This document shows positions 30,160 through 39,441 of a DNA stretch of 64,000 bases, piece by piece. The first letter of the stretch is position 1; each line of letters opens with the position of its first letter. The notes below the pieces were generated by a model. That model was not told the origin of the DNA. It searched no databases and saw only the letters and a program-made list of their open reading frames with translations. The stretch comes from Streptomyces adustus (GTDB taxonomy: Bacteria > Actinomycetota > Actinomycetes > Streptomycetales > Streptomycetaceae): positions 1 to 64,000 of the forward strand of contig NZ_VJZD01000012.1 of assembly GCF_009377175.1 (NCBI RefSeq), read 5' to 3'. Position numbers and translations under genes: made by a program.

Positions 30160-31496
30160 CGGTCGACGCCTCCCATCACGGGGTCGATGGACGCGACGGC
30201 GACGATGACGTCGGCGACCTGGCCGCCCTCGCACATCGCCGCCATGGCCTGAAGGTTGGTGAAGGACGGGTCACGGAAGTGGACCCGGTAGGGGCGGGTG
30301 CCGCCGTCGGACACGACATGCACCCCGAGCTCGCCCTTGGGCGACTCGACGGCCGCGTACGCCTGTCCCGGCGGTACCCGGAAGCCCTCGGTGACCAGCT
30401 TGAAGTGGTGGATCAGGGCCTCCATGGAGGTGCCCATGATCTTCTTGATGTGGTCGAGGGAGTTGCCCAGTCCGTCCGGCCCCAGGGCGAGCTGGGCAGG
30501 CCAGGCGATCTTCTTGTCGGCGACCATGACCGGGCCGGGCTGCAACCGGTCCAGGCACTGCTCGACGATCCCGAGCGACTGGCGCATCTCCTCCAGCCGG
30601 ACCAGGAAGCGGCCGTAGGCGTCGCAGGAGTCGGCGGTCGGGATCTCGAAGTCGTACGTCTCGTAGTCGCAGTACGGCTGCGCCTTGCGCAGGTCGTGCG
30701 GCAGACCGGTGGAGCGCAGGATCGGGCCGGTGGCGCCGAGGGCCATGCAGCCGGCCAGGTCGAGATAGCCGATGTCCTGCATACGGGCCTTGAAGATGGG
30801 GTTCCCGGTGGCGAGCTTGTCGTACTCCGGGAGGTTCTTCCTCATCTTCTTCACGAACTCGCGGATCTGGTCCACCGCGCCGGGCGGCAGGTCCTGGGCG
30901 AGTCCGCCGGGGCGGATGTACGCGTGGTTCATCCGCAGGCCCGTGATGAGCTCGTAGATGTCGAGAATCATTTCACGATCACGGAATCCGTAGATCATGA
31001 TCGTGGTGGCGCCGAGCTCCATGCCTCCGGTGGCGATGCACACCAGGTGGGAGGACAATCGGTTCAGCTCCATCAGGAGCACCCGGATGATCTTGGCGCG
31101 CTCGGTGATCTGGTCCTCGATGCCGAGCAGCTTCTCGACGGCGAGACAGTAGGCGGTCTCGTTGAAGAAGGACGTCAGGTAGTCCATGCGCGTCACGAAG
31201 GTGGTGCCCTGCGTCCACGTCCGGAACTCGAGGTTCTTCTCGATGCCGGTGTGCAGGTAGCCGATGCCGCAGCGGGCCTCGGTGACCGTCTCGCCGTCGA
31301 TCTCCAGGATCAGGCGAAGCACTCCATGGGTGGACGGGTGCTGAGGACCCATGTTGACGACGATGCGTTCGTCGTCGGCGCGGGCCGCGGACTGGACGAC
31401 CTCGTCCCAGTCGCCACCGGTGACCGTATATACGGTGCCCTCGGTGGTCTCGCGCGCCGAGGCGGCCGACGCCGCGGATGCTGACTGCGTGCTCAC
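30156..31496 (-). CDS. nuoD: NADH-quinone oxidoreductase subunit D
   Basis: 446 residues from GTG at 31496, overlapping the nuoC stop. 49-kDa subunit forming the quinone site next to N2. Conserved [22 protein letters not shown] (quinone His pair), [35 protein letters not shown] and [15 protein letters not shown]. The first 40 residues are an Ala/Ser-rich leader. Confidence 0.97.
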   Translation of the reverse strand: MSTQSASAASAASARETTEGTVYTVTGGDWDEVVQSAARADDERIVVNMGPQHPSTHGVLRLILEIDGETVTEARCGIGYLHTGIEKNLEFRTWTQGTTFVTRMDYLTSFFNETAYCLAVEKLLGIEDQITERAKIIRVLLMELNRLSSHLVCIATGGMELGATTIMIYGFRDREMILDIYELITGLRMNHAYIRPGGLAQDLPPGAVDQIREFVKKMRKNLPEYDKLATGNPIFKARMQDIGYLDLAGCMALGATGPILRSTGLPHDLRKAQPYCDYETYDFEIPTADSCDAYGRFLVRLEEMRQSLGIVEQCLDRLQPGPVMVADKKIAWPAQLALGPDGLGNSLDHIKKIMGTSMEALIHHFKLVTEGFRVPPGQAYAAVESPKGELGVHVVSDGGTRPYRVHFRDPSFTNLQAMAAMCEGGQVADVIVAVASIDPVMGGVDR

Positions 31497-32242
31497 GAGT
31501 ACGACCTCCGCTGGTCCGGAGCCGGGATCTGGGCGCCCTTGTACTCGACGGGGATGCCGCCGAGGGGGTAGTCCTTGCGCTGCGGGTGGCCCTGCCAGTC
31601 GTCCGGCATCATGATCCGCGTCAGGGCCGGGTGACCGTCGAAGACGATCCCGAAGAAGTCGTAGGCCTCGCGCTCGTGCCAGTCGTTCGTCGGGTAGACG
31701 GGGACCAGGGTCGGAATGCGCGGGTCGCTGTCCGGGGCGCTGACCTCCAGGCGGATCAGCCTGTTGTGGGTGATCGAGCGCAGGTGGTAGACGGCGTGCA
31801 GCTCGCGGCCCTTGTCGCTCGGGTAGTGGACCCCGCTCACGCCGGTGCAGAGCTCGAAGCGCAGGGCCGGGTCGTCGCGCAGGGTGCGGGCGACCCGCAC
31901 CAGGTGCTCGCGCTCGACGTGGAAGGTCAGTTCGCCGCGGTCGACGATCGTCTTCTCGATGGCGTTGTCGGGCAGGAGTCCCTGTTCCTCCAGGGCGCCC
32001 TCCAACTCGTCGGCGACCTCGTCGAACCAGCCGCCGTAGGGACGGCTCGCCGGTCCCGGGAGCCGGACCGAGCGGACCAGACCGCCGTACCCGGTGGTGT
32101 CGCCGCCGTTCTCGGCGCCGAACATGCCGCGCTGCACGCGGATCTGCTCACCGCCCTGGCCGCGCTGGCCGGGAAGGTTGTCGGCGGCCAGGTCCTTCTC
32201 GGGATTCACCCCGTCGCCGCCGTGGCCGTTCGCGTCGCTCAT
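31493..32242 (-). CDS. nuoC: NADH-quinone oxidoreductase subunit C
   Basis: 249 residues; ATG at 32242 overlaps the nuoB stop. 30-kDa subunit with the family signature [20 protein letters not shown] and [16 protein letters not shown]. The N-terminal 60 residues are a Gly/Asp-rich extension. Peripheral arm scaffold next to NuoD. Confidence 0.97.
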   Translation of the reverse strand: MSDANGHGGDGVNPEKDLAADNLPGQRGQGGEQIRVQRGMFGAENGGDTTGYGGLVRSVRLPGPASRPYGGWFDEVADELEGALEEQGLLPDNAIEKTIVDRGELTFHVEREHLVRVARTLRDDPALRFELCTGVSGVHYPSDKGRELHAVYHLRSITHNRLIRLEVSAPDSDPRIPTLVPVYPTNDWHEREAYDFFGIVFDGHPALTRIMMPDDWQGHPQRKDYPLGGIPVEYKGAQIPAPDQRRSYS

Positions 32243-32793
32243 CGCAGCAGCCCCTTCATCTCGATCGTGGGCAGGGCCTTGAGCGCCGCTTCCTCCGCCT
32301 CCCGGGCCGCCTCCCGCGCGTTCACACCGAGCTTGGAGGTCTGGATCTTCTGGTGGAGCTTGAGGATCGCGTCCATCAGCATCTCGGGCCGCGGCGGGCA
32401 GCCGGGCAGATAGATGTCGACGGGGACGATGTGATCGACGCCCTGGACGATCGCGTAGTTGTTGAACATGCCGCCGGAGGAGGCGCAGACCCCCATGGAG
32501 ATGACCCACTTGGGGTTCGGCATCTGGTCGTAGACCTGCCGCAGCACCGGCGCCATCTTCTGGCTCACCCGGCCGGCGACGATCATCAGGTCCGCCTGGC
32601 GCGGAGAGCCCCGGAAGACCTCCATGCCGAAGCGCGCCAGGTCGTATCGGCCGGCCCCGGTGGTCATCATCTCGATGGCGCAGCAGGCCAGGCCGAACGT
32701 GGCGGGGAAGACGGACGCCTTGCGCACCCAGCCCGCGGCCTGCTCGACGGTGGTCAGCAGGAAACCGCTCGGCAGCTTTTCTTCGAGTCCCAT
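32239..32793 (-). CDS. nuoB: NADH-quinone oxidoreductase subunit B
   Basis: 184 residues. Holds the terminal cluster N2: [10 protein letters not shown] (tandem Cys), [15 protein letters not shown] and [10 protein letters not shown] supply the four Cys ligands. It passes electrons to quinone. The start ATG at 32793 is 13 bases past the nuoA stop. Confidence 0.98.
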   Translation of the reverse strand: MGLEEKLPSGFLLTTVEQAAGWVRKASVFPATFGLACCAIEMMTTGAGRYDLARFGMEVFRGSPRQADLMIVAGRVSQKMAPVLRQVYDQMPNPKWVISMGVCASSGGMFNNYAIVQGVDHIVPVDIYLPGCPPRPEMLMDAILKLHQKIQTSKLGVNAREAAREAEEAALKALPTIEMKGLLR

Positions 32794-32806
32794 GTCCCTT
32801 GGCCCC

Positions 32807-33166
32807 TCAGTCCCATTCCAGGCCGCCGCGCCGCCACACATACGCGTAGGCGACGAAGACGGTGAGCACGAAGAGCAGCATCTCCACGAGCCCGAACACA
32901 CCCAGGGCGTCGAAGGTGACGGCCCACGGGTAGAGGAAGACGATCTCGATGTCGAAGACGATGAAGAGCATCGCCGTCAGGTAGTACTTGATGGGGAAGC
33001 GCCCGCCGCCGGCCGGCGTGGGGGTCGGCTCGATGCCGCACTCGTAGGCTTCGAGCTTGGCCCGGTTGTACCGCTTCGGACCGATCAGCGTGGCCATGAC
33101 CACGGAGAAGATCGCAAAGCCTGCCCCGAGGGCTCCCAGTACGAGGATGGGCGCATACGCGTTCAC
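32807..33166 (-). CDS. nuoA: NADH-quinone oxidoreductase subunit A
   Basis: 119 residues, three membrane spans, standard length. GTG start at 33166 with GAGGAGC upstream. Conserved [13 protein letters not shown] (loop Cys of the quinone cavity), [26 protein letters not shown] and an [18 protein letters not shown] end. First gene of the nuoA-N operon, 108-125 bases downstream of the Rex-type operator. Confidence 0.97.
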   Translation of the reverse strand: MNAYAPILVLGALGAGFAIFSVVMATLIGPKRYNRAKLEAYECGIEPTPTPAGGGRFPIKYYLTAMLFIVFDIEIVFLYPWAVTFDALGVFGLVEMLLFVLTVFVAYAYVWRRGGLEWD

Positions 33167-33273
33167 CGCTCCTCGCTCCTCTCAGTCGGCACTGACTGGT
33201 GGCGGTTGCGTCAGGCCCGGGGCCCGCCTCACCGGTCCCGCGAACCTCGCCCGTCCGGGCGAAGATCGCGAAC

Positions 33274-33312
33274 ATGTGAAGCAGGTCACAAGCCCAACCG
33301 CCTCGCATCTTA
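33274..33312 (-). promoter_or_regulatory. nuo promoter region with Rex-type operator
   Basis: Minus strand TTGTGACCTGCTTCACAT (33291-33274) is a near-perfect inverted repeat (core TGTGA-N6-TCACA) matching the Rex operator consensus of Streptomyces (TTGTGAACGCGTTCACAA type). A -10-like TAAGAT at 33312-33307 lies 16 bases upstream of it; the -35 is weak. In S. coelicolor Rex is reported to control the nuo operon, releasing DNA when NADH/NAD+ is high. The operator lies over or just past the expected transcription start, a repressor position. Confidence 0.75.
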
Positions 33313-33407
33313 TGCCTGCCGGTCTGTGATCTGCGACACGGGGTATTGCACAAGCTTTGTGATCTCCACCACCTGACGAACGATCATGAAGTCGGATGAG
33401 CAGTGAT

Positions 33408-33446
33408 CTTCACACGTGAAGCGTCCGAGTGGTCACCAGAGGTGAC
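33408..33446. promoter_or_regulatory. Two short palindromes in the nuo-nlpC intergenic region
   Basis: CTTCACACGTGAAG (33408-33421) has perfect 6-base arms, and GTCACCAGAGGTGAC (33432-33446) has 6-base arms around AGA. Neither fits a GC hairpin terminator. The whole stretch 33167-33955 lacks a supportable gene; minus-strand frames there have no coding character. Confidence 0.35.
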
Positions 33447-33804
33447 ATTTTCCCGCGTCCGTGCAGGTGATCGGGGTCGTCTCCATATCAAGAGGCTTCC
33501 CTTGCATGCAAATTGGCGCCACGCCCGACCCCTTGATAAAGGACGGCATTCACACATCAGAGGGAGCCGCGCGACGTGATGTGGACGCGTGCACGCGTTC
33601 ACGAGCTCGACCGGACGCGAATCGTCGACGCCCGGAGAGCGCCGCCCCTCGCGCGGGGGCACCGCCCTCGCGCGGGACGCGGCTGCCCCGGTGACCGTTC
33701 CGTGACCTCCACCACATTCATAAAAGATCCATGAGAACCGGGCTTGGCCAACGGTCCCCGGCGATGGTAGGTCGCGGGCAATTCGGACGTAACCACGAAA
33801 GACC

Positions 33805-33824
33805 GTGATCACAGGCTTGATCAC
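33805..33824. promoter_or_regulatory. 20-bp palindromic operator candidate upstream of the NlpC/P60 gene
   Basis: GTGATCACAGGCTTGATCAC: 7-base arms GTGATCA/TGATCAC around CAGGCT, about 75-130 bases before the gene start choices. The size and symmetry suit a dimeric regulator. I cannot name the regulator. Confidence 0.4.
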
Positions 33825-33955
33825 CTGTGTCCACAATGTCCGTTACGGCGTCAATAAGGAGTGGCGCGAACGGTATTGAGGGGACCCGTTGAACAATTGT
33901 GGCGCAGCACACGTTGCTTGAAGGTATGGAGGAGCCCCTGATACCGCTAGTACCC

Positions 33956-34756
33956 ATGTCCCACACCGCTCACATACGCAGCCACCGGAAGCCCCGCCGC
34001 AGCGCGTCGACGATCGCGATGCGTGCCGGAGTCGCCGGCGGCGTCCTCGGCACCCTGGCCGTCGCGGCATCGGGCGCGGCCAACGCCGCCGAGCCGGTGA
34101 CGCAGACCTTCGAAATGCCCACCCTCACCGGCGACCTGGTCGCCCAGATCGCGCAGTCCGCGGACGCCACGCAGCAGGCCGCCGCGGACTACCAGCTCCA
34201 GGCCGAGCGCGACGCGGCCGCGGCGAATGCCGCGAAGCAGGCCAAGGCTGACCTGGCCGAGGCGAAGCAGAAGGCCGAGGCAGCCAGGAAGAAGGCCGCC
34301 GAGGCGGCCCGCAAGGCCGCCGCGGAGCGCGCTTCGCGCGACTCGGCGCGGGACACGCTCAGCGCCTCCACGGCCACGCAGGCGAGCACGTCGACGGCGA
34401 CCGGTTCGGCCGCGGCCGTCATCGCCTTCGTCAAGGCCCAGATCGGCGACGCCTACGTCTCCGGCGGCACCGGCCCCAACTCGTGGGACTGCTCGGGCAT
34501 GGTGCAGGCCGCCTTCAAGCAGGTCGGCATCGACCTGCCGCGCGTCTCCCAGGACCAGTCGGTCGCCGGCACCCAGGTCTCGCTGAGCAACCTCCAGCCG
34601 GGCGACATCCTGTACTGGGGCAGCGCGGGCAGCGCGTACCACGTGGCGGTGTACGTCGGTGACGGCATGTTCGTCGGCGCGCAGAACCCGTCCACGGGCG
34701 TCGTGATGAAGCCCCTGTCGTACGACCCGCCGAGCGGCGCGGTGCGCGTGCTCTGA
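33956..34756 (+). CDS. Secreted NlpC/P60 endopeptidase (C40 family)
   Basis: 266 residues from ATG at 33956. In-frame ATG at 33926 and GTG at 33899 are also possible; none has a well-spaced ribosome site. Signal peptide: RKPRRSAST, hydrophobic AGVAGGVLGTLAVAASG, cleavage near ANA (44). Residues 75-130 are an Ala/Lys/Glu coiled coil (AEAKQKAEAARKKAAEAARK). The C-terminal NlpC/P60 domain has catalytic C179 in NSWDCSGMVQAAF and His229 in AYHVAVYVGDG. It would cut D-Glu-diaminopimelate links of peptidoglycan outside the cell. It is divergent from nuoA and convergent with the flavoprotein gene. Confidence 0.92.
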   Translation: MSHTAHIRSHRKPRRSASTIAMRAGVAGGVLGTLAVAASGAANAAEPVTQTFEMPTLTGDLVAQIAQSADATQQAAADYQLQAERDAAAANAAKQAKADLAEAKQKAEAARKKAAEAARKAAAERASRDSARDTLSASTATQASTSTATGSAAAVIAFVKAQIGDAYVSGGTGPNSWDCSGMVQAAFKQVGIDLPRVSQDQSVAGTQVSLSNLQPGDILYWGSAGSAYHVAVYVGDGMFVGAQNPSTGVVMKPLSYDPPSGAVRVL

Positions 34757-34782
34757 CACGGGCGCGCACAGCCGTACGGGGT

Positions 34783-34852
34783 GAAGGGCCGCAGCCGCTC
34801 GGGGGCAGCGGCCCTTCCGGCATGCGCGGGTCCCGGTCGTCGGCCGGGACCC
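34783..34852. terminator. Two hairpins between convergent genes
   Basis: GAAGGGCCGC (34783-34792) pairs with GCGGCCCTTC (34808-34817), and GGGTCCCGG (34828-34836) pairs with CCGGGACCC (34844-34852). Together they can end both the NlpC/P60 and the flavoprotein transcripts. Confidence 0.75.
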
Positions 34853-34864
34853 CGCTCCCCCGGG

Positions 34865-36151
34865 TCAGGCCTTCGGGGCCACCTTGCTCAGGCCGTTGAT
34901 GATGCGGTCCATCGCGTCGCCGCCAGTCGGGTCGGTGAGGTTGGCGAGGAGCTTGAGGGTGAACTTCATCAGCATCGGATGGGTCAGACCGCGCTGGGCC
35001 GCGATCTTCATGACCTTCGGGTTGCCGATGAGCTTCACGAAGGCGCGACCCAGCGTGTAGTAGCCGCCGTAGGTGTCCTTCAGGACCCGCGGGTAGTGCT
35101 GGAGGGCCGTCTCGCGCTGCGCCGGCGTCGACCGGGCGTGGGCCTGGACGATGACGTCGGCCGCGATCTGGCCGGACTCCATGGCGTAGGCGATGCCCTC
35201 ACCGTTGAACGGGTTGACCAGGCCGCCGGCGTCGCCGACGAGCAACAGGCCCTTGGTGTAGTGGGGCTGGCGGTTGAAGGCCATGGGCAGGGCCGCGCCG
35301 CGGATCGGGCCGGTCATGTTGTCCGGGGTGTAGCCCCAGTCCTCGGGCATCGACGCGCACCAGGCCTTGAGGACCTCGCGCCAGTCGAGTTCCTTGAAGG
35401 AGTCCGAGGTGTTGAGCACGCCCAGGCCGACGTTCGACGTGCCGTCGCCCATGCCGAAGATCCAGCCGTAGCCGGGCAGCAGCCGGTCCTCGCCGGGGCC
35501 GCGGCGGTCCCACAGTTCCAGCCAGGACTCCAGGTAGTCGTCCTCGTGGCGCGGCGAGGTGAAGTACGTGCGCACCGCGACGCCCATCGGGCGGTCCTCA
35601 CGGCGGTGCAGTCCCATCGCCAGGGACAGCCGGGTGGAGTTGCCGTCGGCGGCCACCACCAGCGGAGCGTGGAAGGTGACCTCCCGCTTCTCCTCGCCGA
35701 GCTTGGCCGTCACGCCGGTGATCCGGCCGGTGCGGTCGTCGACGACCGGGCCGGAGACGTTGCAGCGCTCGAACAGACGGGCCCCGGCCTTCTGCGCCTG
35801 GCGGGCGAGCTGCTCGTCGAAGTCGTCGCGCTTGCGGACGAGTCCGTAGTCGGGGAAGGAGGCGAGTTCCGGCCAGTCGAGCTGGAGGCGGACGCCCCCG
35901 CCGATGATCCTGAGCCCCTTGTTGCGGAGCCAGCCGGCCTCCTCCGAGATGTCGACGCCCATCGAGACGAGTTGCTTGACGGCGCGCGGGGTGAGTCCGT
36001 CGCCGCAGACCTTCTCGCGCGGGAACTCGGTCTTCTCCAGCAGGAGTACGTCGAGGCCGGCCTGGGCCAGGTGGTAGGCGGTGGCGGAGCCGGCCGGCCC
36101 CGCGCCCACGACGATCACATCGGCGGTGTTGTCGGAGAGTGGCTCGGTCAC
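34865..36151 (-). CDS. Geranylgeranyl reductase-family flavoprotein (probable menaquinone side-chain reductase)
   Basis: 428 residues; GTG at 36151 follows GGGGAGA with 8-base spacing. FAD loop DVIVVGAGPAGSATAYHLA near the N-terminus, EKVCGDGLTPRAV typical of the family, a Trp-containing YGWIFGMGDGTSNVGLGVL and the second FAD motif LLVGDAGGLVNPFNGEGIAYAME. Members reduce isoprenoid double bonds; in actinobacteria the relative MenJ saturates one unit of menaquinone. With nuo, menG and mqnC nearby this is the best assignment, but it is inferred from family and context. Confidence 0.85.
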   Translation of the reverse strand: MTEPLSDNTADVIVVGAGPAGSATAYHLAQAGLDVLLLEKTEFPREKVCGDGLTPRAVKQLVSMGVDISEEAGWLRNKGLRIIGGGVRLQLDWPELASFPDYGLVRKRDDFDEQLARQAQKAGARLFERCNVSGPVVDDRTGRITGVTAKLGEEKREVTFHAPLVVAADGNSTRLSLAMGLHRREDRPMGVAVRTYFTSPRHEDDYLESWLELWDRRGPGEDRLLPGYGWIFGMGDGTSNVGLGVLNTSDSFKELDWREVLKAWCASMPEDWGYTPDNMTGPIRGAALPMAFNRQPHYTKGLLLVGDAGGLVNPFNGEGIAYAMESGQIAADVIVQAHARSTPAQRETALQHYPRVLKDTYGGYYTLGRAFVKLIGNPKVMKIAAQRGLTHPMLMKFTLKLLANLTDPTGGDAMDRIINGLSKVAPKA

Positions 36152-36250
36152 GGCGGGATTCTCCCCAAGGTTCGAAATCTGCGTGCCGACCGGCACTGGA
36201 CATGGGCAGTCTATTCAGCAGAATTGATCACCCGGCTGAAGGGCTGCCCC

Positions 36251-36757
36251 GTGAACCGACCTCTGCCCGTCGTGCACCTGCGCGTCCCCACCGACGAGGA
36301 CGCCGTCGCCTGGCATCGGATCTTCGACGACCCCGATGTCATGGAATTCCATGGCGGCAGATCCTCGGAGTTGTACGTCTACGAGGAACTCACGGCCCGC
36401 CAGCGCCGGCACGACGCCGAACGCGGCTTCTGCCTGTGGACGATGCTGGACGAATCCGGCCGGGTCGTCGGCTTCACCGGGGCGCAGCCGTGGCCGCAGG
36501 AGTGGGGGCCGAAGGGCGAGATCGAGATCGGCTGGCGGCTCGGGCGGGAGCACTGGGGCAAGGGGTACGCGACCGCCGCCGCGCGGATGACGCTGGAGCG
36601 GGTGCGTGCGGCGGGCGTGGAGAGCGTGGTGGGGATGGTCCTCTCCCAGAACGCCCGGTCGATCGCGGTCACCCGGCGGCTGGGCATGAGCCTCGCCGAG
36701 ACGTTCACGACCCCGACCTCGAAGAAGGAGGGGCACTGCTACCGGCTCGCGCTGTGA
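36251..36757 (+). CDS. GNAT-family N-acetyltransferase
   Basis: 168 residues. GTG at 36251 follows GAAGGG with 6-base spacing; the frame is open far upstream over the antisense of the previous gene, which is not real. GNAT motif A is EIGWRLGREHWGKGYATAAARMTLERV, followed by GVESVVGMVLSQNARSIAVTRRLGMSL, the RimJ/RimL-like acetyl-CoA fold. It likely acetylates an amine on a protein or small molecule; the substrate is unknown. The promoter probably lies in the 100-base divergent gap after the flavoprotein start. Confidence 0.88.
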   Translation: MNRPLPVVHLRVPTDEDAVAWHRIFDDPDVMEFHGGRSSELYVYEELTARQRRHDAERGFCLWTMLDESGRVVGFTGAQPWPQEWGPKGEIEIGWRLGREHWGKGYATAAARMTLERVRAAGVESVVGMVLSQNARSIAVTRRLGMSLAETFTTPTSKKEGHCYRLAL

Positions 36758-36759
36758 AT

Positions 36760-36822
36760 CCCGGAAGCGAGCAGTGACGCAAAGTAAGTATTCGTTACAG
36801 AAAGCCACTTGATGCTTCCGGG
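36760..36822. repeat. 9-bp inverted repeat with long loop
   Basis: CCCGGAAGC (36760-36768) and GCTTCCGGG (36814-36822) flank 45 bases of A/T-richer sequence between the acetyltransferase stop and the PASTA gene. It could be a weak terminator or a pair of half-sites. Confidence 0.4.
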
Positions 36823-36870
36823 TGGCACCCTCGGGCGGTTACCCTGCCAGTACCGCTGGGGGTGACATCT

Positions 36871-37209
36871 GTGCGCATAACACCCAAAACGCCTGAAGTA
36901 CGCGTACCCAAGCTCGTCGGTCTCATGGCCGTGGACGCCCGCGAGGCCGCCGCGGCCCACGGCTTGCTGCTGGCCGCACCCGACCGGCCCGAATTCCATC
37001 GCACCGTCGTCGACTACGTCGTACGCCAGTACCCGCCGCCCGGTGTCGAGGTGCCGCGCGGTGTCGTGGTGACCGTGTGGTTCGACCTCGGCGAGGGAGA
37101 GGGCGGTGGAGGCGCCGGTGTGCGCGAGCCGCGGATCCCGAACCCCACCGGGGGCGGGATGCAGCGCGAGTTGGGCGAACCGGGCGGCGCCTTCGAGGTG
37201 ACCAGGTAG
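36871..37209 (+). CDS. Small PASTA-domain protein
   Basis: 112 residues; GTG at 36871 follows GGGGGTGA with 6-base spacing (GTG at 36862 is possible). One PASTA-like unit, VRVPKLVGLMAVDAREAAAA ... VPRGVVVTVWFDLGEG, covers residues 8-75. A Gly-rich tail follows. There is no signal peptide, kinase or membrane segment, so unlike most PASTA units (which bind peptidoglycan outside) this one appears cytoplasmic. Function unknown. Confidence 0.75.
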   Translation: MRITPKTPEVRVPKLVGLMAVDAREAAAAHGLLLAAPDRPEFHRTVVDYVVRQYPPPGVEVPRGVVVTVWFDLGEGEGGGGAGVREPRIPNPTGGGMQRELGEPGGAFEVTR

Positions 37210-37235
37210 CAGCCGGGTCGGGCGCGCCCCGTGCC

Positions 37236-37931
37236 TCAGGCCTGCTTGAAGCCCCGGTGCAGGGCGACGATGCCGCCGCTCAGGTTGCGCCAGGCCACCT
37301 TCGACCAGCCGGCCCCGCGCAGGCGCGCGGCGAGCCCGGACTGGTCGGGCCAGGCGCGGATGGACTCGGCGAGGTAGACGTACGCGTCGGGGTTGGAGGA
37401 GACCGCGCGGGCGACCGGCGGCAGCGCGCGCATCAGGTACTCGGTGTAGACCGTGCGGAACGGCGCCCAGGTCGGGTGGGAGAACTCGCAGATCACCACG
37501 CGGCCGCCGGGCTTGGTCACCCGGTACATCTCGCGCAGCGCGGCGTCGGTGTCCTGCACGTTGCGCAGCCCGAAGGAGATGGTGACGGCGTCGAAGGTGT
37601 CGTCCTTGAAGGGCAGCCGGGTCGCGTCGCCGGCCGTGAACGGCAGCCAGCCGTTGCGCTTCTTGCCGACCTGGAGCATGCCGATGGAGAAGTCGCAGGG
37701 GACGACGTAGGCGCCGGTGCGGGCGAAGGGGAGCGACGACGTCGCCGTACCGGCGGCCAGGTCGAGGACCTTCTGGGCGGGGCGGGCGTCCACCGCCTTC
37801 GCGACCTCCTTGCGCCAGCGCCGGTCCTGGCCCAGGGACAGCACGTCGTTGGTGAGGTCGTACCGTTCCGCCACGTTGTCGAACATCGAGGCGACTTCGT
37901 GCGGCTGCTTGTCCAAGGATGCGCGGGTCAC
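37236..37931 (-). CDS. menG: Demethylmenaquinone methyltransferase
   Basis: 231 residues from GTG at 37931. UbiE/MenG class I methyltransferase: [20 protein letters not shown] at the start, SAM loop [37 protein letters not shown] and [18 protein letters not shown]. It methylates demethylmenaquinone with S-adenosylmethionine, the last step of menaquinone synthesis, at the inner membrane face. It lies 58 bases downstream of the acyltransferase gene on the same strand with a hairpin between, so probably has its own promoter. Confidence 0.95.
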   Translation of the reverse strand: MTRASLDKQPHEVASMFDNVAERYDLTNDVLSLGQDRRWRKEVAKAVDARPAQKVLDLAAGTATSSLPFARTGAYVVPCDFSIGMLQVGKKRNGWLPFTAGDATRLPFKDDTFDAVTISFGLRNVQDTDAALREMYRVTKPGGRVVICEFSHPTWAPFRTVYTEYLMRALPPVARAVSSNPDAYVYLAESIRAWPDQSGLAARLRGAGWSKVAWRNLSGGIVALHRGFKQA

Positions 37932-37950
37932 CGGCCCATTGTGGCAGTAC

Positions 37951-37976
37951 GGGCCGGACGCTCCCGCGCCCGGCCC
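37951..37976 (-). terminator. Hairpin after the acyltransferase gene
   Basis: GGGCCGG (37951-37957) / CCGGCCC (37970-37976), 12-base loop, 13 bases past the acyltransferase stop and before menG on the minus strand. Confidence 0.5.
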
Positions 37977-37989
37977 ACCCACCGACGTG

Positions 37990-39441
37990 TCACGGCAGCA
38001 GTCTCGGCCTCTTCTTCGCCGCCACGTCCTCGACCCAGCCGCACAGCAGCACGAAGACCACTATCAGAATCCAGCCGATGCCGAACATGAACCACTGGCT
38101 GTCCAGCGGCAGCCACTTCTCGAACGCGGGCACGTTCCAGAACTGGTCTATCAGCGGGACGGCGAGGATCAGCGCTATCTCGTGCCACAGGTAGATCGTC
38201 ACCGCGCGGGCGTTGAAGACCGTCACGATCCGGTCCAGCCGGCGGTACCGGGCGAGGCCGGCGAAGTCGACCGCGAAGCGCGCCTTGAAGTACATCAGCA
38301 GCGTCACGAACCCGGCCGACCAGAAGGCCTGTGCGAGCGGTATCTCGTCCAGGTCGTAGGTGCCGAACTCGCCCTGGTGCGAGAAGGCGTACCAGCCGCC
38401 GAAGGCGATCGCGGCGAGCGAGAGCACGACGACCACGGCCGGCCGCAGCCGCTGGAGCACGCCGTCGCGGTGCGCGAAGCCGAGGATCCAGCAGAACAGG
38501 TACGTCGCCAGGTCCCACAGGGCGCTGCCGAAGCGTCCGTCGGGCGGCGACCAGACGAGCTGGAGGACCACGATCGGGGCGAGGGAGGCCAGCAGGACCG
38601 GCACCGGGGCCGCCCGGAACACCCTGAGCAGCAGCGGGGACAGCAGCACGAACCAGAGATACGTCCGCAGGTACCAGAGGATCTCCCAGGCCTGCGTGCC
38701 CCAGGCGTTGCCCGGCGGGTCGCCCAGCGGCACGATCCAGTAGACGATCTGCCAGCCCGGCATCCAGTCGTGGAGCAGCATCGCCAGGACCACGAAGAAG
38801 CCCCAGAACCAGAACGGCGGCAGCAGCCTGCGCAGCCGGCTCTTCACCACCTTGGACGCGGGCCGCTCCAGCGACTTCGCCATCAGGGTGCCGGCCAGGC
38901 CGAACATGATCCCCATCGAGGGGAAGACCATCCCCGCCCAGGCCCACCCGAAGGTGTGATACGCGACCACGCGCACCAGCGCCACGGCGCGCAGGGTGTC
39001 GAAGTAGCGGTCGCGGCCGGCCGGCTTCGGCGCGGGCGGGGGCGTCTCCTCCGCGACAGCCGGAGCCTCGGTCCCGGCCTCCGGCTCCACGTCGGGCTCC
39101 ACGTCCGGCGCGGGCTCGGGCCCGGACTCCACCGGGGGCAGCGTCGCCGTCGGGTCGGCCGTCGGCTGTTGCTGCCCGTACCCCGTGTGCGGCTGGGGGT
39201 AGGGCTGCCGTACGTACTGCTGCTGCTCCTGACCGCCGTATCCGGAGCCGTAGCCGTAACCCTGCCCGTAGCCCTGCTCGTACCCGTACCCGGGCTGCTG
39301 TCCGTACCCGTACCCGGGCTGCTGCGGCTGCTGCGGCTGCTGCCCGTATCCAGGCCCGGGCTGCTGCGGCTGCTGCCCGTATCCGGGCCCCTGCTGCGGA
39401 TACCCCTGCCGGTACGGCGGCTGCTCCGCTCCCCAGCTCAT
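37990..39441 (-). CDS. Membrane acyltransferase (acyltransferase 3 family) with GYGQQ-repeat N-terminus
   Basis: 483 residues; ATG at 39441 overlaps the synthase stop (ATGA). Residues 1-90 are low-complexity Gly/Tyr/Gln/Pro repeats (GYGQQPQQP units) and 91-140 are acidic and Pro-rich. The membrane domain then starts with [25 protein letters not shown], the acyltransferase 3 signature with its catalytic His, and has about 10 spans. These enzymes O-acylate extracellular polysaccharide across the membrane. Directly behind the deacetylase-synthase gene, it likely decorates that polymer. Confidence 0.88.
   Translation of the reverse strand: MSWGAEQPPYRQGYPQQGPGYGQQPQQPGPGYGQQPQQPQQPGYGYGQQPGYGYEQGYGQGYGYGSGYGGQEQQQYVRQPYPQPHTGYGQQQPTADPTATLPPVESGPEPAPDVEPDVEPEAGTEAPAVAEETPPPAPKPAGRDRYFDTLRAVALVRVVAYHTFGWAWAGMVFPSMGIMFGLAGTLMAKSLERPASKVVKSRLRRLLPPFWFWGFFVVLAMLLHDWMPGWQIVYWIVPLGDPPGNAWGTQAWEILWYLRTYLWFVLLSPLLLRVFRAAPVPVLLASLAPIVVLQLVWSPPDGRFGSALWDLATYLFCWILGFAHRDGVLQRLRPAVVVVLSLAAIAFGGWYAFSHQGEFGTYDLDEIPLAQAFWSAGFVTLLMYFKARFAVDFAGLARYRRLDRIVTVFNARAVTIYLWHEIALILAVPLIDQFWNVPAFEKWLPLDSQWFMFGIGWILIVVFVLLCGWVEDVAAKKRPRLLP

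Noticed and set aside
33384..33836. 150-codon minus-strand frame upstream of nuoA
   Set aside because: It covers the palindromes and promoter sequences, and its translation has no protein-like pattern.
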